49,992 nt of DNA, taken from the IMG/VR virus record IMGVR_UViG_3300043449_000769, positions 1 to 49,992 of that record, one strand, 5' to 3'. Source of the DNA: a virus. Of the stretch, positions 22,860 to 31,039 are shown piece after piece (within the stretch, counting starts at the first letter, position 1; each line of letters opens with the position of its first letter). The position numbers and the translations under genes are program-made. The notes under the pieces are model-generated. The model had not been told where the DNA came from. It saw nothing but the letters and a program-made list of their open reading frames with translations, and searched no databases.

Positions 22860-24701
22860 ATGCTCAAGAAGATACAACTCAAACCCGGGGTAAATCGTGA
22901 AAATACCCGCTACACCAACGAAGGTGGCTGGTACGAGTCTGAGAAAATTAGATTTCGCCAAGGGACACCTGAAAAGATCGGTGGGTGGCAACGCATTTCT
23001 AGTTATACCTATCTGGGCGTATGTCGGTCTCTTTGGAACTGGATAACCCTTGGCGGGCAAAACATCGTTGGTGTCGGTACTAACCTGAAGTTCTATATTG
23101 AGCAGGGCGGGCAGTACTACGACATTACCCCTATCCGGTACACTGTAGTCCTCACTAACCCCTTTACCACTACTAACTTATCCACAACAGTACTTGTCAC
23201 CGATGTGGGGCATGGCTGCGTAACCAACGACTTCGTTACCTATAGCGGAGCTAGTACGTTTAACGGGGTTACCCTAAACGGGGAGTATCAAGTCACTGTA
23301 ATTAACGCCAACACCTACAACATTACGTATGCGTCTGCTGCTACTGGCACGGGTGCAGGGGGCGGCACAGTTACGGCGGCTTACCAATTAAACACTGGCT
23401 CGGAAATAAGTACACCACTTACAGGGTGGAGCGCAGGTGCGTGGGGTGCGGGTAGTTGGGGTAATGGCGGCACTAACTACACGCCGATTCGACTTTGGAG
23501 CCAGTCTAACTTCGGGGAAGACCTGATATTTGCTTATCGCGGTGGTGTTATATGTTACTGGGAGGCAAACCTAGGCACGGGCACACGCGGCACTTTGCTA
23601 ACTGCTAGCGTCGGGGCTTCTGACGTACCTACTATAGTTAACGGGGTTCTCGTATCAGATACTAGCCGCTTTACCTTTGCGCTTGGGTGTAACGAGCTTG
23701 GGTCTGGGGTACTCGACCCGATGCTTATCCGTTGGTCTGACCAAGAAAACCCTGCTATGTGGACTCCGTCTATTACTAACCAAGCGGGTAGCCTACGCCT
23801 GTCTCACGGTTCCGAGATCATTACGGCGGTGCAGTCACGTCAAGAAGTTCTGGTATGGACTGACTCTACACTTTACGCCTTGCAGTATCTCGGTGCGCCG
23901 GATGTGTGGGGCTCACAGTTGCTAGGTGATAACTTGTCTATCGCAAGTCCCAATGCGGTAGCCTTTGTTGGTGGTGCGTCGTACTGGATGGGGCAAGATA
24001 ACTTTTATGTGTATGACGGTGCAGTGCGCATCTTACGCTGTGACTTACGTAGGTTTGTGTTTAACGATATTAACCTTTTACAGTATGAGCAAGTATTTGC
24101 CAGCACTAACGGGGGATTCAACGAGGTCTGGTGGTTCTACTGCACCGCCGCTTCTAATACCATTGACCGGTATGTTGTGTATAACTATATGGAAAACATC
24201 TGGTACTACGGCTCTATGGCGCGCACCGCGTGGTTGGACTCTGGGTTGCTCTCTTACCCACTTGCCGCGACTTACAGCTTCAACTTGGTTAACCACGAGT
24301 ACGGTACCGACGATGCGGTGACGGCGACTCCCGCTGCTATTTACTCTTCTATTACGTCTGCCCAGTTTGACTTGGACGACGGGCATCAGTTCAGCTTTAT
24401 CTGGCGCGTATTGCCTGACGTAACATTTAGTGGGTCTACGGCGCAGTCCCCCGCGATAGTGCTGACTTTGCTACCTTTGAAAAACTCAGGCTCTGGGTAT
24501 AACAGTCCGTTGTCGGTAGGTGGTGATGCTGACGCTACTATTACGCGGTCTGCGGTTATTCCTGTTGAAGAGTTCACTGGGCAAGTATATACCCGGCTAC
24601 GGGGTAGGCAGATGTCAATGCAGGTAGAGTCTACTGCGCTGGGTGTAGCGTGGCAGTTGGGCGCTCCTCGTTTGGATATTAGACCTGATGGGAGGCGTTG
24701 A
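22860..24701 (+). CDS. P22 gp10-like tail nozzle/stabilisation protein (probable)
   Basis: A 613-residue beta-rich protein opening 'LKKIQLKPGVNRENTRYTNE' with 'GGWYESEKIRFRQGTPEKIGG', the signature start of podovirus stabilisation/nozzle proteins. WD-like blades follow ('NIVGVGTNLKFYI', 'LVWTDSTLYALQYLG', 'SYWMGQDNFYVYDG', 'DRYVVYNYMENIWYYG'). The end has 'GRQMSMQVESTALGVAWQLG' and 'PRLDIRPDGRR'. About residues 105-180 look like an inserted small beta module related to one in the 11707 product. It probably closes the head below the adaptor. Confidence 0.75.
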   Translation: MLKKIQLKPGVNRENTRYTNEGGWYESEKIRFRQGTPEKIGGWQRISSYTYLGVCRSLWNWITLGGQNIVGVGTNLKFYIEQGGQYYDITPIRYTVVLTNPFTTTNLSTTVLVTDVGHGCVTNDFVTYSGASTFNGVTLNGEYQVTVINANTYNITYASAATGTGAGGGTVTAAYQLNTGSEISTPLTGWSAGAWGAGSWGNGGTNYTPIRLWSQSNFGEDLIFAYRGGVICYWEANLGTGTRGTLLTASVGASDVPTIVNGVLVSDTSRFTFALGCNELGSGVLDPMLIRWSDQENPAMWTPSITNQAGSLRLSHGSEIITAVQSRQEVLVWTDSTLYALQYLGAPDVWGSQLLGDNLSIASPNAVAFVGGASYWMGQDNFYVYDGAVRILRCDLRRFVFNDINLLQYEQVFASTNGGFNEVWWFYCTAASNTIDRYVVYNYMENIWYYGSMARTAWLDSGLLSYPLAATYSFNLVNHEYGTDDAVTATPAAIYSSITSAQFDLDDGHQFSFIWRVLPDVTFSGSTAQSPAIVLTLLPLKNSGSGYNSPLSVGGDADATITRSAVIPVEEFTGQVYTRLRGRQMSMQVESTALGVAWQLGAPRLDIRPDGRR

Positions 24702-24704
24702 TCT

Positions 24705-24758
24705 GTATACTGTATACCAAATGTATAGTAGACTAGAAGCTCTTTTAATCAGGAGCTT
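24705..24758 (+). promoter_or_regulatory. Palindrome plus RBS-overlapping hairpin before the 24763 endonuclease
   Basis: GTATAC-T-GTATAC (24705-24717) is a palindrome in which each arm is itself palindromic; TATAGT (24724-24729) is a -10 candidate without a well-spaced -35. Then AAGCTC (24737-24742) can pair with GAGCTT (24753-24758) around a 10-base loop. The ribosome site AGGAG (24751-24755) lies partly in that stem. The layout recalls the RBS-sequestering hairpin known for the T4 I-TevI gene. Confidence 0.45.
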
Positions 24759-24762
24759 TGTT

Positions 24763-25392
24763 ATGCCTAAATTTGTAGCTCGTACAGGACAGCGTTTTGG
24801 TAGGCTTGTTGCGTTAGAACATGCCGGTAGTAATACGTATAAGAAGGTAGTGTGGCGGTGCCTCTGCGATTGTGGGACAGAGACTTTTGTGGTGTCCGGG
24901 GCTCTTACTTCGGGGAATACTACGTCTTGTGGGTGCTACCTTAAGGAACGAATCACTAAGCATGGGGGGTGGAAACGCTCGTCTTATAACTCGTGGAGAG
25001 CCATGATACGTCGTTGTAATGTATCCACGGATAAGGACTACCCACGGTATGGGGCTGTAGGGGTTACAGTGTGCCCTGAGTGGCTGGATTACAAAGTGTT
25101 TGCCGAGGATATGGGGGAACCCGAAGGGACACAAACTTTAGATCGTATAGATGCTTATGGAGACTATACTAAGGCTAACTGTCGCTGGGTTTCCGTTGCT
25201 ACCCAAAATAGGAACACTAGGGTTCGTAAAACTAGCAAGTCTGGGTTTACCGGGGTGCATCTTCGGTCCAACGCGTGGTATGCGGAGATAACGGTAGGGA
25301 GTAAAAAGTTTTATTCCAAAGTATGCAGGACAGTCGAAGAAGCCGCCGCCGCTAGGAAGGAACTAGAGCTGTTGCATTGGGGTGTGATCTAA
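24763..25392 (+). CDS. HNH-type homing endonuclease with AP2-like domain
   Basis: 209 residues from ATG 24763 (AGGAG upstream); an earlier in-frame start would run into the nozzle gene. The N-terminus 'GQRFGRLVALEHAG' with a Cys-rich finger (C-L-C-D-C-G and S-C-G-C) is typical of phage HNH/AP2 endonucleases. The middle part has 'TLDRIDAYGDYTKANCRWVS' and 'TQNRNTR' resembling an HNH core that lacks the classic first His. The C-terminal 50 residues ('KSGFTGVHLRSNAWYAEI', 'FYSKVCRTVEEAAAARKELE') look like an AP2 DNA-binding domain. It fills the gap between two virion genes with its own leader. Confidence 0.82.
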   Translation: MPKFVARTGQRFGRLVALEHAGSNTYKKVVWRCLCDCGTETFVVSGALTSGNTTSCGCYLKERITKHGGWKRSSYNSWRAMIRRCNVSTDKDYPRYGAVGVTVCPEWLDYKVFAEDMGEPEGTQTLDRIDAYGDYTKANCRWVSVATQNRNTRVRKTSKSGFTGVHLRSNAWYAEITVGSKKFYSKVCRTVEEAAAARKELELLHWGVI

Positions 25393-25743
25393 ATGGCGAT
25401 TACGATCACCCAAATACCTGCACCGGCATTACCGCAGGCGCCAGACGAGTATGACAAAGCCTACATGGACGGGTTAAATAAAGTATTGCGCATATACTTC
25501 AATCAGTTAGGTGCAATACGACAATACAACGCAGCGCGGTTAAACTTTAGCTTAGATACACTTCCTACTCAGGTTGACCTGCCCAACTTAAGGATAGGCG
25601 ACGTGTACCGGGATACCACTGACGGGGTTCAAGAGACAAGTCAGATGCTCAGAATAAAGACCGCTATATACGCTACAGTTACCGCTGCTAGTGTAGGCAG
25701 TACAGGCAGTGTGGGTACTGTGGCTATCGTGATAACCCCGTAG
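25393..25743 (+). CDS. Small virion-module protein, unknown
   Basis: A 116-residue protein whose ATG follows the endonuclease stop directly. The N-terminal part is helical ('DEYDKAYMDGLNKVLRIYFN'), with 'LPNLRIGDVYRDTTDGV' and a Val/Thr/Gly tail. Its ribosome site (GGGGTG) is supplied by the last codons of the inserted endonuclease gene. The function is not recognised; a structural role is suggested by context. Confidence 0.65.
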   Translation: MAITITQIPAPALPQAPDEYDKAYMDGLNKVLRIYFNQLGAIRQYNAARLNFSLDTLPTQVDLPNLRIGDVYRDTTDGVQETSQMLRIKTAIYATVTAASVGSTGSVGTVAIVITP

Positions 25744-25752
25744 GATAAGGAT

Positions 25753-27456
25753 ATGAGTGAGCTAAGAACCAACTACCAAGGGGTACCTATACCCGTTGAC
25801 TCTACTGCTGGGGGTATTAAGTCGCTCTTGTCCGGCGCTGTGAACCCCGTTTCATGGTTGCCGTCGCTGTTGGGGTTTCTTGCGGGACCGTCTAGGTTTG
25901 TCCGGGGCCCACTCAACAGCCCATACCCACACCTAGGTACATATCAGCCGGACAGTGATGGTACCGAAACCGCGCCGCCATCTGTTCAGCAAGATTGGTC
26001 CGACTTCCTTGAGCAAAACCCAGAGCTGATTGCCGCGTATTCTGGGGGTAACTCGTTGTATTCTGGTGCAAACTCATTCAACCCGGTAGACACGGTTACC
26101 GATTACGGCAGAGACGTAGTGGACACGGTAGCGGGTATCCTTAAAGCCAATGACACCCTCAAGGGAGTGATTTTTGGACCGGGTGGAGTAACGGGCAACG
26201 TCATTTTTGGTGGTGGTGTTGGGCCTATCCCCGGAGCCGACCCTGCGATATACACCGGCACTTACGGTGGGGTTGACACTGGAGTAACCACAGGCATTCC
26301 GGTGATTGATGCTGCTATCCAAAAGGTAGTAGGGCAAACGGTTGGGGGCGAAACCACGACCGCTGACGTAATCATAGAAACTGTCGCCAACGCGACGGGT
26401 ATCCCCATAGATGAAGCCATCGACATCCTTAAAAGCACTGGGGTTTTGACCCCCAACACAGGTGCCAACACCAACACAGGCGCCAACACCAACACAGGCG
26501 CCAACACAGGCGCCAACACCAACACAGGCGCCAACACCAACACAGGCGCCAACACAGGCGCCAACACAGGTACCACTGTCTCCAACGACCCAACCGGGGG
26601 CACTACAGTGGGGGTCAGCAACGAGCCATCGCTTTACGATAAAATTCTGGATTGGCTAAATAAGCACAAAGATGCCACTGACGAAGAAATCCGAACCGCT
26701 GCCGAGAAGGCGAAGGTTACACCAGCAGATATTGCCAAGGCCACGGGCGCTTCGGTAGAGGACGTGCAAGAACGGTGGGAAAACGCCGGGGGGAGTGACG
26801 TTGTTGATACGGTTTTGCGTAGCAGCGACGACGTGAAGAACGCTCCTGTGTACGGCCCAGATAAGTCGGTACTGGATACGAAAACCAAACCCCCAGTACT
26901 GGATACGACAAAGCCTGTGGTAAACCCTCCGCCCAAGACTGTGGTAGCCTCAGAGCCTCCGCCCAAGATTGTGGTAAACCCTCCGCCCAAGATTGTGGTA
27001 GACCCAGAGCCTGTGGTAGACCCTCCGCCCAAGATTGTGGTAGACCCAGAGCCTCCGCCCAAGATTGTGGTAGACCCTCCGCCGCCTCCGCCGCCTCCGC
27101 CGCCCCCGCCGCCCCCGTGCCCTGACGGGCAGGATAGAAACTCAGCTGGCGTATGTGTTGGCCCTCCGACTCCGACGCCTATTGATGTAACACCGACGCC
27201 TACACCGACGCCTACGACTACGACTACGACTACGCCAAGAGTCCCGTCTTATGAACAGGGTTACCAGACGGTAACAACGGAACCGGGTGACCTTGCACTC
27301 ATCAAGTACCTATATGACATTGGCGGGGAAAGCATTTTTGCTCCGCAAATGGCAGAGGAAGACAACCCATCGCTATACACCACTTACGCCAGTGGTGGTA
27401 AAGTAGCGGAATTCGATATTGTGGAAGAAGCGCTGCGGCTGCTTCGGGGGGACTGA
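25753..27456 (+). CDS. Low-complexity virion protein with NTGA and Pro repeats
   Basis: A 567-residue protein. Residues about 1-235 are Gly/Asp/Val-rich with 'IPVIDAAIQKVVGQT'-like helices. About 237-275 is a run of N-T-G-A units encoded by a DNA tandem repeat. A helical domain follows ('YDKILDWLNKHKDATDEEI' to 'ASVEDVQERWENAG'). Then come repeated PPPKIVV(N/D)P(E)P units, a stretch of about 15 prolines, and Thr/Pro repeats. The C-terminus has the motif TYASGGKVAEF. It resembles modular, flexible virion proteins of podoviruses, perhaps a linker or ejected protein. The role is not known. Confidence 0.65.
   Translation: MSELRTNYQGVPIPVDSTAGGIKSLLSGAVNPVSWLPSLLGFLAGPSRFVRGPLNSPYPHLGTYQPDSDGTETAPPSVQQDWSDFLEQNPELIAAYSGGNSLYSGANSFNPVDTVTDYGRDVVDTVAGILKANDTLKGVIFGPGGVTGNVIFGGGVGPIPGADPAIYTGTYGGVDTGVTTGIPVIDAAIQKVVGQTVGGETTTADVIIETVANATGIPIDEAIDILKSTGVLTPNTGANTNTGANTNTGANTGANTNTGANTNTGANTGANTGTTVSNDPTGGTTVGVSNEPSLYDKILDWLNKHKDATDEEIRTAAEKAKVTPADIAKATGASVEDVQERWENAGGSDVVDTVLRSSDDVKNAPVYGPDKSVLDTKTKPPVLDTTKPVVNPPPKTVVASEPPPKIVVNPPPKIVVDPEPVVDPPPKIVVDPEPPPKIVVDPPPPPPPPPPPPPPCPDGQDRNSAGVCVGPPTPTPIDVTPTPTPTPTTTTTTTPRVPSYEQGYQTVTTEPGDLALIKYLYDIGGESIFAPQMAEEDNPSLYTTYASGGKVAEFDIVEEALRLLRGD
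26461..26568 (+). repeat. In-frame tandem repeat, 18/12-bp units
   Basis: Seven units in the order 18-18-12-18-18-12-12 bases, all beginning GG(C/T)GCCAACAC and encoding GANTNT or GANT. The near-identical DNA copies, rather than only similar protein, indicate recent slippage or unequal recombination and predict length variants. Reading frame is kept because all units are multiples of three. Confidence 0.9.
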
Positions 27457-27457
27457 T

Positions 27458-28465
27458 ATGTGGGATAAAATCAAAGATTTTTTCACCGACGACGGTGTAG
27501 GTTTTGATAAGCTGGATTGGTCCCGCATACTTGGGACTGCCGGTGGTGCCGCCCTTTTATATGGCTTAACCAACAAGGATAGTAAGATCGGTGAATTCAT
27601 GGGGCTTGGTGGGGGCAACCAACAGCCCGTAGGGTACCAAGGCAAAATTCCCGAAATGACGGGTATCCGTGCTGCCATACCCCAGATTTACGACGCCAAA
27701 TTGCGTCCGGGTAGTGCCGGGCAACGCTACTTCAGCGATATGAACTACGCCACCACCCCTGCAGACGCAACAGCAAAGCAAGCTGCTGCAGAAACACAGG
27801 CTTCTGGGTTGTCATCACTCAACATTGGCAATCCAGTGCGGCAAATGCGTCCGCAGTTACAAAGGTCCCCCGCGGAAATCCTTGCGAACTACAAATACAT
27901 AATGGACGACCCCGGTCGAGCCCGTTGGACTGAGGCTCAAAGGCGGAGCGAAGTACAGGGGGTGATGGACAGGGAAGGCGTCTCTCCTCTGATGTTGTCC
28001 CAAGCCATTGGTATGCCCGTAGAAAATGTGCAGCAGTACGGTCGGTCGGTCAAAGGGCTTACTCCCCCCGTGCCATCGACGCCCACTGCCGGCGCTGGTA
28101 TCTCCAAGACCCTCGAAGACCTACTTGCCGCGGCCAACAAACCCAAGGCATACGGAACAGGGGCGCCTCCGGTGAAGGGGATGGCTACTGGGGGGCTGAC
28201 GTCCATGAAACAAGGGATGTACCTCGGTGGCGCTACCGATGGCATGGCGGACGAGCTGCCTGCTACCATCAACGGTGAGCAAGAAGCGGCGTTGAGCGAC
28301 GGTGAGTTTGTGGTTCCGGCGGACGTAGTGAGCCACCTTGGCAACGGGAATTCCGATGCAGGTGCACAGGTGCTGTACGCTATGATGGATCGTGTACGCC
28401 AAGCGCGTACGGGTAACGTCAAGCAAGGCAAGAGAATCAACCCCGGCAAAATGTTGCCAAAGTGA
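27458..28465 (+). CDS. Virion-module protein with GG motifs, unknown
   Basis: 335 residues from ATG 27458 (GGGGGGACTGAT upstream). The N-terminal half is helical and basic. The last 90 residues contain 'KGMATGGLTSMKQGMYLGG' followed by 'GMADELPATINGEQEAALS', 'DGEFVVPADVVSHLGNGNS' and 'MMDRVRQARTG'. This C-terminal block is strongly conserved in style in phages with giant multi-domain virion proteins. Function unknown; perhaps a capsid-internal or ejected protein. Confidence 0.7.
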   Translation: MWDKIKDFFTDDGVGFDKLDWSRILGTAGGAALLYGLTNKDSKIGEFMGLGGGNQQPVGYQGKIPEMTGIRAAIPQIYDAKLRPGSAGQRYFSDMNYATTPADATAKQAAAETQASGLSSLNIGNPVRQMRPQLQRSPAEILANYKYIMDDPGRARWTEAQRRSEVQGVMDREGVSPLMLSQAIGMPVENVQQYGRSVKGLTPPVPSTPTAGAGISKTLEDLLAAANKPKAYGTGAPPVKGMATGGLTSMKQGMYLGGATDGMADELPATINGEQEAALSDGEFVVPADVVSHLGNGNSDAGAQVLYAMMDRVRQARTGNVKQGKRINPGKMLPK

Positions 28466-28473
28466 GGTGGTAA

Positions 28474-29295
28474 ATGGCCACAGATATAGGTAACACAGGC
28501 AACGCAGGACAACCGCTGGGCATGGAATCTTCCCTATCTAACTGGGTAGGCCCGTATGTCACGGACATGCTCGGCAAGGGCAAGGCGCTGGCACAAACGC
28601 CGTATCAGGCGTACACCGGCCCCCTCACTGCTGGGTCTTCTGCCCTGCAGAACCAAGCGTTCACCGGGTTGGCAGGATTGTCGATGCCAACCTCCACCAT
28701 GGGGGCCTACAACCCAACATCGTTTACTACGCCCGGCATGGCCGAGTCGTACATGTCACCTTACTTGACAGCGTCACTCGCCCCACAGCTTGCAGAAGCC
28801 CAGCGTCAATCGGAAATTCAGCGCGTGCAAAACGCAGGCAGGCTGACTAAAGCGGGTGCTTATGGTGGTTCGAGGCAGGCCATCATGGAGTCCGAAGGTG
28901 TGCGCGGGTTGCTGGCCAACCTTGCCGGTATCACTGGCCGCGGTTACGAAGAGGCTTACAAAACCGGCATGGGGCAGTTCAACACCGAAGAGGGGCGCCG
29001 TCAGCAGGCTCAGGACATGACCAACAAGTACGGTTTTGATGTGTCCAGAATGCAGCAAGATGCGGGTGCTACCCAGCGTGGCATTGAGTCCGAGGGTATC
29101 GCCGCCGATTACGGTCAGTTCAAAGAAGAGCGTGACGACCCCTTCAAGAAAGTCCAGTACATGCAGTCGCTGCTGCAGGGGATGCCCGTTGAGGCGCAGT
29201 CTACAACTTACTCGCAACCAAGCGGGCTCAGTTCGGTGTTGGGTGCTGGAGGCGACATAATAAAATTGTTGAAGGACATGAAGATCATAAAGTAA
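28474..29295 (+). CDS. Virion-module protein, helical
   Basis: A 273-residue protein after GTGAGG. It has a Gly/Pro-rich N-terminus, then long helices with 'LAPQLAEAQRQSEIQRVQNA', 'RLTKAGAYGGSRQAIMESEG', 'GYEEAYKTGMGQFNTEEGRR' and 'DDPFKKVQYMQSLLQGMPVE'. Such Ala/Gln/Glu-rich helical proteins are common among ejected or internal podovirus proteins. No catalytic motif. It stands between two other large virion proteins. Confidence 0.7.
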   Translation: MATDIGNTGNAGQPLGMESSLSNWVGPYVTDMLGKGKALAQTPYQAYTGPLTAGSSALQNQAFTGLAGLSMPTSTMGAYNPTSFTTPGMAESYMSPYLTASLAPQLAEAQRQSEIQRVQNAGRLTKAGAYGGSRQAIMESEGVRGLLANLAGITGRGYEEAYKTGMGQFNTEEGRRQQAQDMTNKYGFDVSRMQQDAGATQRGIESEGIAADYGQFKEERDDPFKKVQYMQSLLQGMPVEAQSTTYSQPSGLSSVLGAGGDIIKLLKDMKIIK

Positions 29296-29350
29296 GGCTA
29301 AGACGCCCCTCCGACAACTCATTAACAGCACAACCGCGTAAGGTACCCCC

Positions 29351-31027
29351 ATGGCATACGGCATCGGCAGCGTAATTGGCGACATCGACCAGAAAGTAGA
29401 CACCTACCGGAACAATCCGGAGGCGTTGGCGCAGATGTATCAGCAGAATCAGCAGCTGATCGACTTGCTTGCCCTCCAGAAGCTCAAGACCGAGAAAGAA
29501 GCGGCCATGCGGGACATGCAGATGAAGATGCAGACCCCAGCCGCCAGCATCAAGGACCAGCGCGAGCAAGAAGTGATGGGCATGATGCGCAACGAGGTTG
29601 CCCAGCAGGTAGCCCCGGGTCTCCAAGTCGCCGGACAGCAAGCAGCTCAAGCGGCAGCACCCCCCGTCCCACAAGGTGGTGGTCTCCAGTCACTCCCTGC
29701 ACCCAACATGCAGGGTATGGGCATGGCCGAAGGTGGCATCGTGGCGTTTGCCGACGGTGGAAATACAGGAGGCCGGGACGTAGATAATCCGGTGGTTGGG
29801 TATAACCCCGACGGCACACCGATTACACGCGCTGATTACGAGCGTATGATATTTGCACTTGAGCAAGAAACTGCACCAACGGCGGAAGTTGCGGGGCTTC
29901 AGGCGTTGTTGTCTGGGGGTGAGGGCGGCGGTGCTCTCAGTACTTTTGAACGAGGGAAAAGAGAGTCACATAGGTCTTTCCCCGCCAGAGACAGAGCACA
30001 TCGCTCTGTACCAAATGTGTTAGAGCTTCTGGAAAGCCCAGAAGAAAAATATGTGCAACTCATGGAGAACCCTGAGAGTGGGTTGACTGAGGCACAGAAA
30101 CAGCTCGAAGCCGCCAAGCGTATGGGGTTGATTCCTGACGAGCGCGCACAAGCTACACCCGCTGCTCCACCCGCTGCTCCACCCGCTGCTCCACCCACTA
30201 CTACATTCACTACTACACCCGATGCCACAGCGGGTATTCGCGCTGCGCTACCCCAAACACCTCCCACTATGCCGACGCGGGACGACCCAGACGCGCTTAT
30301 GAACCTGTCTTACAATGCAGGCAAACAGGCACCGCCTGAAGTGCAGAACGAATACACGCGCCGCCTTGGGGAATTGCGTGAAGAGCAGGAAAGCAAACTC
30401 GAAGCGCTTATTGCATTCCTGCAAGGTGCCGGTGGTAAGACCAGCTTTGCAGCTACTATGGCAGGTGGTGCTGCTGGTATGAACGCCCGCGAGCAGCAAA
30501 TCGAAAACGAGATCATGGCCACCGTGGACAAGATCGAAGGGCTCAAACTGGAAGAGCGTAAAATGGGTGTCGAGGAAGACAAGGTAAGCGCCCTGCGCGA
30601 AGGAAACAGATTGCAGGCCGAGGCTTCTCGGTACAACGCGGACAGAGATTACGACGCTGCGATGGCCCAAGTAGACGCCGACAACTACAACACTCTAACG
30701 GATTACCAAGCCGCAATGGCAGAGAAGGCCGCAAGCAGCGCCAAGGCGATCAACGACGCCATCGAGAAACAACAGCTGACTCCCGCGCAACGGCTTGAGT
30801 TGTTTGCCTCTTTTGATGAAAACTTGGCTGATGACGTACGCGATGCGCTCATTGAGCAGATCAAAGAAAAAGGGGAAAACACCCCTGACTCCCCTGAAGG
30901 TCAGGAAATAATCCAAGATGGGATCACCGCTGCACGTAACGACTACGTGCTGGTGCGCATTGGCGAGGTGGCGCAGAGTTATTCGGCTACACCGGGGTAT
31001 ACTGTGTTGGGTGTGAAGCAGCCATAG
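29351..31027 (+). CDS. Large helical virion protein with AEGGIV motif
   Basis: A 558-residue protein. Residues 1-110 form a charged/Gln-rich helix ('LAQMYQQNQQLIDLLALQKL'). The stretch around 126-140 has GMAEGGIVAFADGG, a GG motif shared with other virion-module proteins. A middle region has repeated APPAAPPAAPP units. The C-terminal 250 residues are a long coiled coil ('QQIENEIMATVDKIEGLKLE' onward). It fits an ejected or capsid-internal protein preceding the giant protein at 31040. Function not shown. Confidence 0.7.
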   Translation: MAYGIGSVIGDIDQKVDTYRNNPEALAQMYQQNQQLIDLLALQKLKTEKEAAMRDMQMKMQTPAASIKDQREQEVMGMMRNEVAQQVAPGLQVAGQQAAQAAAPPVPQGGGLQSLPAPNMQGMGMAEGGIVAFADGGNTGGRDVDNPVVGYNPDGTPITRADYERMIFALEQETAPTAEVAGLQALLSGGEGGGALSTFERGKRESHRSFPARDRAHRSVPNVLELLESPEEKYVQLMENPESGLTEAQKQLEAAKRMGLIPDERAQATPAAPPAAPPAAPPTTTFTTTPDATAGIRAALPQTPPTMPTRDDPDALMNLSYNAGKQAPPEVQNEYTRRLGELREEQESKLEALIAFLQGAGGKTSFAATMAGGAAGMNAREQQIENEIMATVDKIEGLKLEERKMGVEEDKVSALREGNRLQAEASRYNADRDYDAAMAQVDADNYNTLTDYQAAMAEKAASSAKAINDAIEKQQLTPAQRLELFASFDENLADDVRDALIEQIKEKGENTPDSPEGQEIIQDGITAARNDYVLVRIGEVAQSYSATPGYTVLGVKQP

Positions 31028-31039
31028 TAAGGAGGCCAT

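Noticed and set aside
26461-26568. CRISPR-like array
   Set aside because: Units are adjoining, without spacers, and are in-frame protein coding.
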